From contig NC_088295.1 in NCBI RefSeq assembly GCF_032854445.1, positions 90,107,836 to 90,171,835 of the forward strand: a stretch of DNA of 64,000 bases, given 5' to 3'. Positions 56,208 to 63,960 of this stretch are shown one piece after another (within the stretch, counting starts at the first letter, position 1; every line of letters starts with the position of its first letter). Made by a program: the position numbers and the translations under genes. Under the pieces are notes generated by a model. It worked only from the letters and a program-made list of their open reading frames with translations. It was not told the origin of the DNA and did no database searches. Source of the DNA: Liolophura sinensis. Lineage: Eukaryota > Mollusca > Polyplacophora > Chitonida > Chitonidae.

Positions 56208-56672
56208 TTAGCTGAAAATATCCGGTGGATTCAGGGCATTCGATGTGGTTCGAGCTTTGATGTGTCTTCTTCTGGGCTTGACGGCACGTCTTTTAAGTCC
56301 CACGTGTCGGTGACGAGTGGGCGTGACGCGCGGTGTCTTCCGTTTTATAGGCTCACCCAGTAACCGCTGTCGGGCGTAGCGACTAGCTTTGACCAGCAGC
56401 TGTTTTCCAGTCGCCAAACCGCGTCGTTTCAAAGCCTGTTGTGGTGACACGCCCCCACTCAGCACATCCCCCACGACTTGCAGTCCTGTTCGTAACGCCG
56501 TTTTGCCCAGTGCTTTCACAGCCGGCGAGGTTAACAAGGGTTGTGGGAGGAGTTTGCTGAGACCGCCCAGCAAACCGTGACCGCGCTGGACAGCCACACC
56601 CCGAAACACAGGTAACCCACCTCCGCCGGCTTGTTTGGTGTAATAGTCGATGTAAGCCTGGTGTGATGCCAT
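56208..56672 (-). CDS. small basic glycine-rich virion-type protein
   Basis: 154 residues. N-terminal YIDYYTKQAGGG and FRGVAVQRGHGLLGGLSKLL form a glycine-rich amphipathic segment, then GKTALRTGLQVVGDVLSGG, and a strongly basic tail (RRRHIKAR). This architecture recurs next to the capsid genes in Polintons and adintoviruses and recalls adenoviral membrane-lytic or core proteins (pVI or pX); the exact homology is not certain. Its ATG overlaps the stop of the penton gene as TAATG, suggesting translation by termination-reinitiation. Likely internal virion component (inference). Confidence 0.75.
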   Translation of the reverse strand: MASHQAYIDYYTKQAGGGGLPVFRGVAVQRGHGLLGGLSKLLPQPLLTSPAVKALGKTALRTGLQVVGDVLSGGVSPQQALKRRGLATGKQLLVKASRYARQRLLGEPIKRKTPRVTPTRHRHVGLKRRAVKPRRRHIKARTTSNALNPPDIFS

Positions 56673-57445
56673 TATTGCAAGGGTAAAGCACGCCGCTGTC
56701 GAAAGTGAAGTGTCACCACCACTTTACCGCGTTCAAATGCGACGGATCGACCCGTGTCGTCCCTAATATCAATGTCCACCGTCGAGAAATGTTTGGACTG
56801 CACGGGGATGTATTCCACGTGTTGGAATGTCTTGGAGACGTGCTCCCCATACTGCCCTTCCCTGGTAACCGTCCGCAACAGCGGGGCCAACGTGTCCCCC
56901 ACCACACGCGGTTCGATAATGTCTGTGTACACGTACAGCGTGGGGGTGCTGATCGTTAAATCCTCGGCACCGACATACATGAGGTCCGCCGGTCCCATGA
57001 GCCATCCGTACGGTAAATTCATGAGTTGCATTAGCCGTGGGCTGAAACCAAGGCCCAGTGGTTTCTCAAACCGCACGCTGTATTTCCGCTGCATATCGTC
57101 GAACTCAAACGTTAAGTCCCCGGCGTGCTCCTGGAGATCGCGGATCTCTGTCTCGCTTAACAATTTGGTCAACCCCCAGGCCAGGTCTTTGGGTGTCGGG
57201 TAGTAGCCGGCTGGTAATATGAGCTTATGCGTAGCGTGGTGCGAGTCTTTTGGGGAGTCTATGGTATACCACACTTCACCTGACCGCACGTTAAACCAGG
57301 TCCGGGGATACTGTATTTCGACCAGCCCACATTCCCAGTCACCTGTCAAATGGATGGGGCGGGGTAATTGGGTGGTGAAACGCGTCAAGGTATTGTTGGG
57401 GAAGTAGTCCAGCGAGCTGTTACTGGGTAGCGTCACGTAAAACAT
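56672..57445 (-). CDS. minor capsid protein, penton-type single jelly-roll
   Basis: 257 residues, intact. The start FYVTLPSNSSLDYFPNNTL and then FTTQLPRPIHLTGDWECGLV with EIQYPRTWFNV is the well-conserved N-terminus of the Polinton minor capsid (penton) protein, which fills the five-fold vertices. The C-terminal part (VEYIPVQSKHFSTVDIDI and VVVTLHFRQR) also fits. Sixty-four bases separate it from the next gene upstream; that gap contains ATTAATTAAATACA on the coding strand, a possible TATA-like element. The stop overlaps the next start as TAATG. Confidence 0.92.
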   Translation of the reverse strand: MFYVTLPSNSSLDYFPNNTLTRFTTQLPRPIHLTGDWECGLVEIQYPRTWFNVRSGEVWYTIDSPKDSHHATHKLILPAGYYPTPKDLAWGLTKLLSETEIRDLQEHAGDLTFEFDDMQRKYSVRFEKPLGLGFSPRLMQLMNLPYGWLMGPADLMYVGAEDLTISTPTLYVYTDIIEPRVVGDTLAPLLRTVTREGQYGEHVSKTFQHVEYIPVQSKHFSTVDIDIRDDTGRSVAFERGKVVVTLHFRQRRALPLQ

Positions 57446-57509
57446 GGTGTGGGTGAGATGATCTCCCTCAGGTGGACTGATCGTTTTGTCCTCTGGCGCG
57501 TGTATTTAA

Positions 57510-58214
57510 TTAATAGGGACTCCACCTGAGCGGGCGTATGATAGATGAAGCGGGCCGGAGTTCGGGTCGCTGGCCTCGGCGCGTCTTCTTGGGTCGCTTT
57601 GGTGTGGTGTGTGTGGTGTGTGGTGTGTGTGTGGAACTAGAGGTGGTAGTGGAGGGCCTGGGTTTTTTTTTATGTTGGCTGGTCGGGGTTCTGGCGATCG
57701 GGGGATTCCCCAGCTCGGTCGGGGGATTCCCCAGCTCGGCGGGTGTGCTCATTTTTTCCCGCACCCAAGCCCGGTAGTGATCCCGGGGTATTGAGCGCTC
57801 GTGTGAGGGGCTAGGGGTGGTAGGGGTGGTAGGGGTGGTAGGGATGGTAGGCTGGAGGGTTTGGGTCGGGGTGTCTAACATCGCCTTATCCGCCTCGCTC
57901 AAAAAACGACTGGCTGTGGATTTGGCCTGAGGTGGGATCGAACTCGGTCGCTGCCCGATTTGGTATTGATCTTGAAACGTTCGGTACCGTTGAAGGGTGT
58001 GGTGATATCGCTGTATTTTCTCCTCGTCCGAGAGAGTCCTGTCGTGGAGGATCGAGGCCATCTCTTGATCGAGTGTGTTGAGGGCTTTCACCGTACTGGG
58101 GACGGGGTATGGGGAGCTGGGGTAGGCTGGAGGTGGATGGGCTGGAGGTGAAGGTCGTGTGAGCGTCTCTAAGAGCCGTGGCTCGACCAAGGCCATTTTC
58201 TTGGCGTGCTGCAT
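57510..58214 (-). CDS. conserved Polinton late-type protein, Pro/Thr-rich
   Basis: 234 residues. The N-terminus MQHAKKMALVEPRLLETL and the helical block ALNTLDQEMASILHDRTLSD then EEKIQRYHHTLQRYR match in style a conserved protein that sits beside the penton gene in many Polintons. The middle is low complexity (PTTPTTPTTPSP) and the tail is basic (KRPKKTRRGQRPE). A DNA- or capsid-associated structural role is plausible, but I do not know a tested function. Its ATG overlaps the stop of the upstream 136-residue gene as TAATG. Confidence 0.75.
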   Translation of the reverse strand: MQHAKKMALVEPRLLETLTRPSPPAHPPPAYPSSPYPVPSTVKALNTLDQEMASILHDRTLSDEEKIQRYHHTLQRYRTFQDQYQIGQRPSSIPPQAKSTASRFLSEADKAMLDTPTQTLQPTIPTTPTTPTTPSPSHERSIPRDHYRAWVREKMSTPAELGNPPTELGNPPIARTPTSQHKKKPRPSTTTSSSTHTPHTTHTTPKRPKKTRRGQRPELRPASSIIRPLRWSPY

Positions 58215-58624
58215 TACCTACCACCAGCTATAGCCTTACTAGTGACACCCTTAACGACACCGCCGACAACACCCCCGAGAACGGCTGGTACAATGGCTTT
58301 GGCGAGGAGGGGAGCGAGAAGCAGTGGCAGGAATCCACCACGTTGAACAATCCGTCCTTTCTTATGCAGGGGAACACTTTTCTTCACCAAAGTGCGAAGA
58401 CCCGTCTTGTGTCGCTGTAACTTCACCTTCTGAGCCGGCGAGAGTGGGACGTTTCCATTTAACACATTCTTAGCACATTCACACAAGCACCGGAGTAATC
58501 CTGGATCGTTACCCCGCAGCACAGCCTGACGAATAGAGGGGGTGGCTCGCGCGAGTAGGGTTAATAAGGGACCGTAACGTTGGAGACGGTGTGACCTCAT
58601 CACGGGTCGTCGTCGTGAGAGCAA
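58214..58624 (-). CDS. conserved small basic protein with hydrophobic C-terminus
   Basis: 136 residues. Helix-rich core LLRCLCECAKNVLNGNVPLS then AQKVKLQRHKTGLRTLVKK is a recognisable conserved Polinton motif (a Cys-x-x-N-x-L-x-G-x-V pattern followed by Lys/Arg helices). The end GGFLPLLLAPLLAKAIVPAV with GGVVGGVVKG could insert into a membrane. Possible virion core or membrane-active role; function unknown. About 40 bases upstream of its start, 58662-58685 carries the dispersed ACACTGAC motif also found before the integrase promoter. It ends in TAATG overlap with the next gene. Confidence 0.75.
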   Translation of the reverse strand: MLSRRRPVMRSHRLQRYGPLLTLLARATPSIRQAVLRGNDPGLLRCLCECAKNVLNGNVPLSPAQKVKLQRHKTGLRTLVKKSVPLHKKGRIVQRGGFLPLLLAPLLAKAIVPAVLGGVVGGVVKGVTSKAIAGGR

Positions 58625-58661
58625 CTGAGGCGATAGACTGTGTGTTCAAAGTTTTATGACG

Positions 58662-58685
58662 ACACACTGACACACCGACCTAGTC
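58662..58685 (-). promoter_or_regulatory. dispersed ACACTGAC motif upstream of the 136-residue gene
   Basis: ACACACTGACACACCGACCT matches the motif at 61322-61359, with one or two differences. Located 38-61 bases upstream of the start codon, so a shared promoter element is plausible. Confidence 0.4.
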
Positions 58686-58817
58686 ACCGCTCGCCGCAAT
58701 AATACACTGTTTTACCAGTCCGTCAGCTGACACGTCAGCCAGCCCACCCACCAGCCTACCCACCAGCCAGCCAGCCAAAACAAACTGATGTTGTCGATTG
58801 TAGGTTCAAAGTTGGTG

Positions 58818-59435
58818 TTATGACTTGGGGAGATAGGCGTGTTGAATCTCCCCGGGGAAAATGTGGGTGCGAAGTCGCAGGTGATCGGGTGTGGTTTGCT
58901 TGAAATCCACCAGCAAATACCCGTGAGGTTCAGCCGTGGCATCTTCAAAGGCCTCGCGCACGTACTGTGTCCGCCCTGGAGCCATTTGTTTAGCGATCGT
59001 GGTAATTTGGGATACATCTCGCGGGTTTTTGAACAGCACCAAGTAGTGTGCGTTCAGACTGATGGTCCGATGGTCTTTGGTTTTGTTAAACAAATTCTGC
59101 ACGATGTACACCACGCTGATATTGCGGTGGTGACTGCCTTTGGTGAAGAGTTTTGTCACGCGATCGTCGGCTTCAGCCATCAAATCATCCACGACGACTA
59201 ACGTCCGCTCCCCCGGGTCGAAACTGGACGGGCTGGGCACACCTTCTTCAAACTGAACGTGAGGTAACGTGGTGTACAATGGCTGCCACTCCCCGTAACA
59301 CCAGATGATGCGTTGTGGGGGTGGATGAATGAGAGCTGGAGCGTGTTCCACTAACCGTTTCACAAACACAGACTTCCCAGATCCCGTCGGGCCGCTGACA
59401 ATGCAGGTAAAGGGATGCTCCCATCGCGTGTCCAT
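58818..59435 (-). CDS. FtsK/HerA-type DNA-packaging ATPase
   Basis: 205 residues, intact. Walker A GPTGSGKS at residues 15-22, Walker B TLVVVDDL with the acidic pair at 83-84, and a sensor-like VVYIVQNLFNK block. A C-terminal FKNPRDVSQITTIAKQMAPG segment is typical of A32-like viral packaging ATPases. It should pump the element DNA into capsids. Nine bases separate its start from the upstream membrane-protein stop. In the 190 bases after its stop, CCACCAGCC repeats occur without a gene. Confidence 0.93.
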   Translation of the reverse strand: MDTRWEHPFTCIVSGPTGSGKSVFVKRLVEHAPALIHPPPQRIIWCYGEWQPLYTTLPHVQFEEGVPSPSSFDPGERTLVVVDDLMAEADDRVTKLFTKGSHHRNISVVYIVQNLFNKTKDHRTISLNAHYLVLFKNPRDVSQITTIAKQMAPGRTQYVREAFEDATAEPHGYLLVDFKQTTPDHLRLRTHIFPGEIQHAYLPKS

Positions 59436-59443
59436 GGGTAGAA

Positions 59444-60064
59444 CTAGCTCCGTCGGCGGTTTGGATCGTCGTACGGGTGGGGGTGGTGGATAGTGGGGGG
59501 AGTGACGGCAGGTGATGGTGCCTGCGTTGCCTGCGTTGCCTGTGTTGCCTGTGTTACCTGTGTTACCTGTGTTACCTGTGTTACCTGTGTTGTGTTAGGG
59601 GGTAGATAGACAGGTGTGGAAACGATGCCCGGTATTGGTGTGGTGGGGTGAGTAGGGGTGGGTGAAGGGGGTGAGGAGTTTGAAGTGTTTGAGGAGTTTG
59701 AGGAGTTTGAGGAGAGTGGGTGCCGTCGGTGTAGTGTGGTTGTGGTGGGTGTGGAGGGTTGTGACGTGGGAGTTCGATCCCAGCTCGGGGTAACGGCGCT
59801 AGTGGCAGTGACGGCGTTCTCGGTATTGTCAAACCGACGGGCGATTGACGGTGGTTGGGGTGGCGATACAGGTGTCCCAATCCAGCGGAAACGCGTCTTG
59901 TTTAATTGTCCTCGTAGATATTGCAGGGTTGACTGGTCTTGGAGCAGTTGTAGGCTGAGTTCTGCAGCCAATCCACCCACTAAAGCACCGATGTACAAGA
60001 GAACGCCCAGTACGGCTGCTACGGTCCCTTTATTCTCGCGCAAGCCTTGTATACACCGATCCAT
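59444..60064 (-). CDS. membrane-anchored mucin-like protein
   Basis: 206 residues. A membrane helix at about residues 13-36 (GTVAAVLGVLLYIGALVGGL) follows a short basic start. The rest is Ser/Thr/Pro-rich with NSSNSSNTSNSS and TQVTQVTQVTQATQATQ repeats, so heavy O- and N-glycosylation is expected if it faces outward. No homologous domain recognised. Place between ATPase and integrase is steady for accessory Polinton genes. Might be an envelope, attachment or viroporin-like component, but that is a guess. The ACCTGTGTT-type nucleotide repeat (59525-59595) encodes the TQV/TQA array. Confidence 0.65.
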   Translation of the reverse strand: MDRCIQGLRENKGTVAAVLGVLLYIGALVGGLAAELSLQLLQDQSTLQYLRGQLNKTRFRWIGTPVSPPQPPSIARRFDNTENAVTATSAVTPSWDRTPTSQPSTPTTTTLHRRHPLSSNSSNSSNTSNSSPPSPTPTHPTTPIPGIVSTPVYLPPNTTQVTQVTQVTQVTQATQATQATQAPSPAVTPPTIHHPHPYDDPNRRRS

Positions 60065-60114
60065 CCCTTAAGGCAGGTCAGTCGGAAGTGGTAGCGACCC
60101 CGTTAGCCTCGGGT

Positions 60115-61236
60115 TTAAATACGTTTCACGTCCGTGGCCGGGACCCAAGAATTAAAGCTGGGTGGATAACCGACCCACTTCACCCAATAGTACAGTTTCC
60201 CTCGCCGCCGCTCCCTTTTTAAGATCTTCTCCACCTGATAAAACTTATCCACCGCGGCTGTCACCGGTTGGAGTTCGGTTTCGTAAAACGTCCCTAGCAA
60301 TTGATCCCCGTTCAAATCCTCCAGTGTGTACACAGCAGGCTGTCGAGGGTGGGAGCGGACGATACGGAACATTTCCGTGCTCCAATTCGGCAGGTATGAT
60401 TTTTCAAATTTCCCTTTCACTTTACTGATACGCACGAGATCACCGGCCCGATACCGGTGGACCGAGCGTTTGTGTGTGGATGGACCGTACAAGACTTGCC
60501 GGACTTCCTTCTGGTTCTGGGGAGTGACGTCGATAGGGGCTCGTCGTATGCTTCGGTGGTAGGCTTGATTGTAACCGCGAACCAGGGCCGGTAAGGCGTC
60601 CAGGTAGCGCCGAGTGTTGTGAGCGGTGAAATATTTGTACATGCGACCTTTCAAAGTGCGGTTGAACCGTTCTACCACGGAGGCTTTGGTTTCGTTAAAC
60701 GTGTGAAAGAAAAACACCCCTTTGTCCTTTAAAAAGGCTTGAAACGGTCTGTTCAGAAACTCTTTCCCCTCGTCCGTTTGCAGGTACAACGGTCGGCGGC
60801 CCGTCTTGAAAATCTGTTGAAATGCCTCGATCAAACGAGCCCCGGTTTTGGCCCGGAGTGGGATCACCCAGGCATACTTGGAGAGCACATCGATGCAGGT
60901 CAGTAGGTAACGGTTGTTGTCATTCTCTTTGGTGAACGCTGTCATGTCGACCAGGTCCGCCTGCCACTGACTGTCCATACCCCCAACCACCACTCGGTTA
61001 CGCGGGTAATGGCGGCGTGCAGGTCGGTGGAGTGTGTACGTGTCCTGCTGAGCCAGCCAAGCCGACACGTGGGTTCGACTCACTTTGAGTCCCTGTTGTC
61101 GAGCTGCCTTGAGCAGGGGTTGAACCCCGCTGTAAGCCGCTGGACTGTCCGGGTTGTAATACAAAGCATGGAGAGCGGTATCGATCGGGTTTGAACCACG
61201 GCCCGGCGTGATTGATTTTTTTTTCGTGCGAGGCAT
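60115..61236 (-). CDS. int: retroviral-type integrase with chromodomain-like tail
   Basis: 373 residues from MPRTKKKS; the frame is open 49 codons further, but the ATG at 61236 lies just downstream of a TATA box and starts the conserved part. A helical N-terminal region (residues 15-60) precedes the RNase H-fold core with Asp94 (WQADLVDM), Asp155 (LQTDEGKEF) and Glu189 (ASVVERFNRTLK), the D-D-E triad. A small beta domain follows (YRAGDLVRISKVKGKFEKSY). The last 42 residues (FYQVEKILKRERRRGKLYYW and VKWVGYPPSFNSW) form a chromodomain-like fold that could read histone marks and guide insertion. It cuts and joins element ends to host DNA. Intact. Confidence 0.95.
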   Translation of the reverse strand: MPRTKKKSITPGRGSNPIDTALHALYYNPDSPAAYSGVQPLLKAARQQGLKVSRTHVSAWLAQQDTYTLHRPARRHYPRNRVVVGGMDSQWQADLVDMTAFTKENDNNRYLLTCIDVLSKYAWVIPLRAKTGARLIEAFQQIFKTGRRPLYLQTDEGKEFLNRPFQAFLKDKGVFFFHTFNETKASVVERFNRTLKGRMYKYFTAHNTRRYLDALPALVRGYNQAYHRSIRRAPIDVTPQNQKEVRQVLYGPSTHKRSVHRYRAGDLVRISKVKGKFEKSYLPNWSTEMFRIVRSHPRQPAVYTLEDLNGDQLLGTFYETELQPVTAAVDKFYQVEKILKRERRRGKLYYWVKWVGYPPSFNSWVPATDVKRI

Positions 61237-61304
61237 AGTCCGCCACGTCGTCCTTGCTGCTTGGTGTCTGTTGTGTGTAATGAGTGAACCCACCTCAGAC
61301 CGCC

Positions 61305-61312
61305 TATATATA
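61305..61312 (-). promoter_or_regulatory. TATA box of the integrase gene
   Basis: TATATATA reads the same on the - strand and lies 69 bases upstream of the chosen integrase ATG. The dispersed ACACTGAC block follows immediately upstream. Confidence 0.7.
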
Positions 61313-61321
61313 GTATAGAGT

Positions 61322-61359
61322 GGCCCTAGCCTGACACACTGATACACTGACCCAGTCCA
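61322..61359. promoter_or_regulatory. dispersed motif, reference copy
   Basis: GGCCCTAGCCTGACACACTG then ATACACTGACCCAGTCCA. It is nearly the reverse complement of 48904-48941 (about 34 of 38 positions), and shorter forms occur at 53915-53930, 54049-54075 and 58662-58685. All five are inside the Polinton; I saw none outside it. Confidence 0.6.
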
Positions 61360-61427
61360 TATAAAAAGAAAACACAAAAACACCGGGGATGGATTCCATA
61401 GTAAGGTAACAGTATTAGTATTATTCT

Positions 61428-63501
61428 TTACAGCAATGTACAGGTCTGTAACACGGAGCGTTGATAGACCTCTGTTAACGTGGGACGAGCAATCTCTACG
61501 TAATACGCTTGAATAGGTCGGGAATCCTCGACATGCTGACAGACGTCTTCAGTATACGCTTGCAGCACCTGCAGTCGTCCCCCGTTCACCCTACCATCCG
61601 CAAACATACTATGAAGTACACTTGTGTAGCTTTGCAGGTCGGTGACGACAGCTACCCAGTCTTTCCATTGCGGTGTTGTACGGAGCTTCGCCAGGCTAGA
61701 AAAGACATAAAGAAGACACCGTCGTCATTCTAATGCCGTCACCGACCGAACCCTAGCCACATCAATCAAACGATAGATAGATAGATAGATAGATAGACTA
61801 TCCCTTCACCAACAGGTAAAGACAATAACCAACACCAAAGACCAGGGTCGTCAACCTGAAAACTTTTTTTATTTATTTTTTCGAACTCGAACAGTGAACA
61901 AACGAATGAACGAATAAATACATGCTGTAAGTGTCCATTATTTTGGTGTCACGGTGAGAAATGTCTCGTGATGACGATTGTATCGCCAATATGAAAGTCC
62001 TGACACTGGTCAATGTTTATAACGCGCACCACCCTAGTCATCTTCCTGTAAAAAACACACATAGGTAAACACAAAACGAGAATGTATGAAGGGAAAAACA
62101 AAACAAAAAAAAAAAAAAAAAAAAAAAAAGCTGGGTAAGGGTGGTGTGGTTAAAACAAAAACACACTCACTCGGTCATCGTAGCCTGGGTGGCCTGGGTA
62201 GCCTGGTTGGGCTGGTTGGCTTGGTTGTTAGGTCGGATTGTAGGCTGCTTGTCAGGTGCAGAGAGGTTGTTGGCTGTCATCAAATACTTCACGTACATCT
62301 GGGCGAATGCCGGGTTCGATTTGTTGATCGGCGTCTCATTTAAAAACTGCCGCAGTTGGTCTTTCACACTCTTCTCCACAGCCCACGGGAGGGAGGCTGC
62401 CTTACGGGCCTGGCGCATGAACTTGACCAACACAGTTCCCTCTTTCAGGTAACGCATACGGGCCTCGTCCACGATACTCAGGGTCAGCTCTCGGTTCTCC
62501 AGCAAGGGGGGCCGGGGAGGAGATGGATCGCTCGCGGTGTTGGTGGGTTGTCGACCGTACACATCACGCTGTAACTTGAGGAGGTGGGGTTGGAGAGCTA
62601 CATCGTAAGCTTGCCACAGCAAGGCTGTTAGCGCCGCCTCAAGCTCAGGGTTTAACGGATCCGCCTTTTCCACCTTTTCCACTGGGATGTCGGGGATGCT
62701 GGGGGTTGCAGTAGCAGCAGTAGTCGCATCATCGGCAGTCTCCCCATCAGCAGTCGTCACAGCAGCCGTCACAGCAGCGGTTAAAGCAGCACTCATAGCA
62801 GCATTCACCTCACCGCCCGTCTCACCAGTCTCTCCAGTCTCTCCAGTTTCTCCAGTCTCTTCAGTCTTCCCCTCCTCCGTTTCCATCATCTCCATCTCCA
62901 TCCCCGGCTCTTGGGGGCCTTGGGGGTCTTGGGGGTCTTGGATGTCGTCGTTATCACCAGCCTCGATCACCACCAGGACCAAGGCGTCGATGTCGGGGAT
63001 GGCCTGGACTAGTTTTTGCCAGTAAGTCCAGTACTTGAGCGTGATACCCTCACTCGTCGGGTAGAGTCGACCGTTCGGCTGGTAGGCTCGCCATTTCTTC
63101 ACATGAACGTACAGGACACCCTCCGAGTTCCTCAGCGTGGACAGAAAGTACCCGTTGGAGAGTGGCTCCCGCACAGGTAAACCGGCCTCAGGTAGATCAG
63201 CAGCCAGGGTCTTGAGCCGAGTCCACCCCACCCCGTCAAGCCTGACGCGTTTGGGTGGAGCGTTCGGGTCTGTCGGTGATTGGCAAATCTCAATCGTCTC
63301 GTCTCTACACACCCCCACCCACAGCCAGGAGGCCAGCTGTAATTTGGCAAGAACCTCGCTGGGTAAGGGCAGGCACACCTTCCTCTTCTTCTCGGGAGGT
63401 TGTTGTTGTTCGGCTATGGTGGATAGCCGGGTAGGTACGGACGCTGAGCGTTTCATCCTGATGGCAGCATGCAGGGGGTTCACGGTGGTGGAGCGTTTCA
63501 T
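61428..63501 (-). CDS. spliced PC4-like DNA-binding protein
   Basis: Exon 1 is 63501-62171 and exon 2 61695-61428. The donor GA/GTGAGT (phase 2) and acceptor TTATGTCTTTTCTAG fit and keep frame, giving about 532 residues. Residues 37-43 (EKKRKVC) look like a nuclear localisation signal. Residues 113-175 resemble the PC4/p15 single-strand DNA-binding coactivator domain: YFLSTLRNSEGVLYVHVKKW, LYPTSEGITLKYW, LVQAIPDID. A weaker, similar block lies at 48-103 (WVGVCRDETIEICQ, VRLDGVGWTRLKTL). An acidic and Ala/Thr-rich middle and a helical C-terminal half follow. It may coat single-stranded DNA made during protein-primed replication, or activate transcription; function is inferred. The intron (61696-62170) has GATA repeats and a poly-A run. 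The promoter lies in the right TIR. Confidence 0.75.
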
Positions 63502-63504
63502 CTC

Positions 63505-63660
63505 GCCAGGTAGGTAGGCAGGTAGGCAGGTAGGCAGGTAGGTACAGGGCAGGTAGGTAGGTCGTGTAGCAGTCTCTTCTCTTCTCTTCTCTTCTCTCGG
63601 GAGGTCAGTAGTTCGGGTCGTCAGCAGGCAGGCAGGTAGGTCGGCAGGCAGGCAGGTCGG
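63505..63660. repeat. GGCAGGTA and TCTCT microsatellite tracts
   Basis: AGGTAGGTAGGCAGGTAGGC arrays at 63509-63570 and 63620-63660 surround TCTCTTCTCTTCTCTTCTCT (63571-63598). They form the 5' leader of the PC4-like gene. Confidence 0.85.
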
Positions 63661-63706
63661 TAGAGCGTCAGGTGCGTCTGAGGCTGCCGGTCGCTGTCTT
63701 CACCGG

Positions 63707-63846
63707 CTTTTATCCTATCCACGCGGAAATTCACCACACGCTGATTGGTTCGTTTTTTCTTACGTAACCTCGTCTCGCACGCTGATTGGTCCGTTTTGCG
63801 GGCCTCCCATTGGGCCGTTTGGGGGCAAATCCGGCTCACCCATTGG
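63707..63846 (-). promoter_or_regulatory. right TIR promoter: CCAAT boxes, bZIP site, TATA-like box
   Basis: On the - strand the order is CCAAT boxes (ATTGG on + at 63842, 63809, 63785 and 63744), TTACGTAA (63760-63767) and, just inside the TIR, GATAAAAG (63707-63714) as a TATA-like box. The PC4-like start codon at 63501 lies about 200 bases downstream. It mirrors the left-end promoter. Confidence 0.65.
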
Positions 63847-63956
63847 TCCGTTTTGGCGCCAGGGAGCTCTTTTCGAGCTGTCCACTCGACTTTACAAGCC
63901 GACGTTTTGCCTCTTTTTTTCTCTCTTTTTTCCCTATACTGTTATACGGTTATACT
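63721..63956 (-). repeat. right terminal inverted repeat
   Basis: Inverted copy of 47348-47587, ending CTGTTATACGGTTATACT. Differences from the left TIR are scattered single bases and small indels. Confidence 0.95.
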
Positions 63957-63960
63957 ACCC

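Larger units (their letters stand above)
47348..63956 (+). mobile_element. Maverick/Polinton DNA transposon
   Basis: A 16.6-kb self-synthesising DNA transposon. Evidence: inverted termini of about 240 bases starting AGTATAACCGTATAACAG and ending in the reverse complement, which fits the AG...CT ends known for Polintons; and the full gene set of protein-primed DNA polymerase B, retroviral-type integrase, packaging ATPase, adenain-type protease, double-jelly-roll major capsid and single-jelly-roll minor capsid proteins. Polymerase is on the + strand, all other genes on the - strand. The interior is clearly more GC-rich than the host DNA. The six bases flanking the two ends (TGATAT and ACCCAT) do not match, so no target-site duplication is seen; the right flank is a second copy of inner TIR sequence. 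Polintons with capsid genes are thought able to form virions and are related to adintoviruses. Confidence 0.97.
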
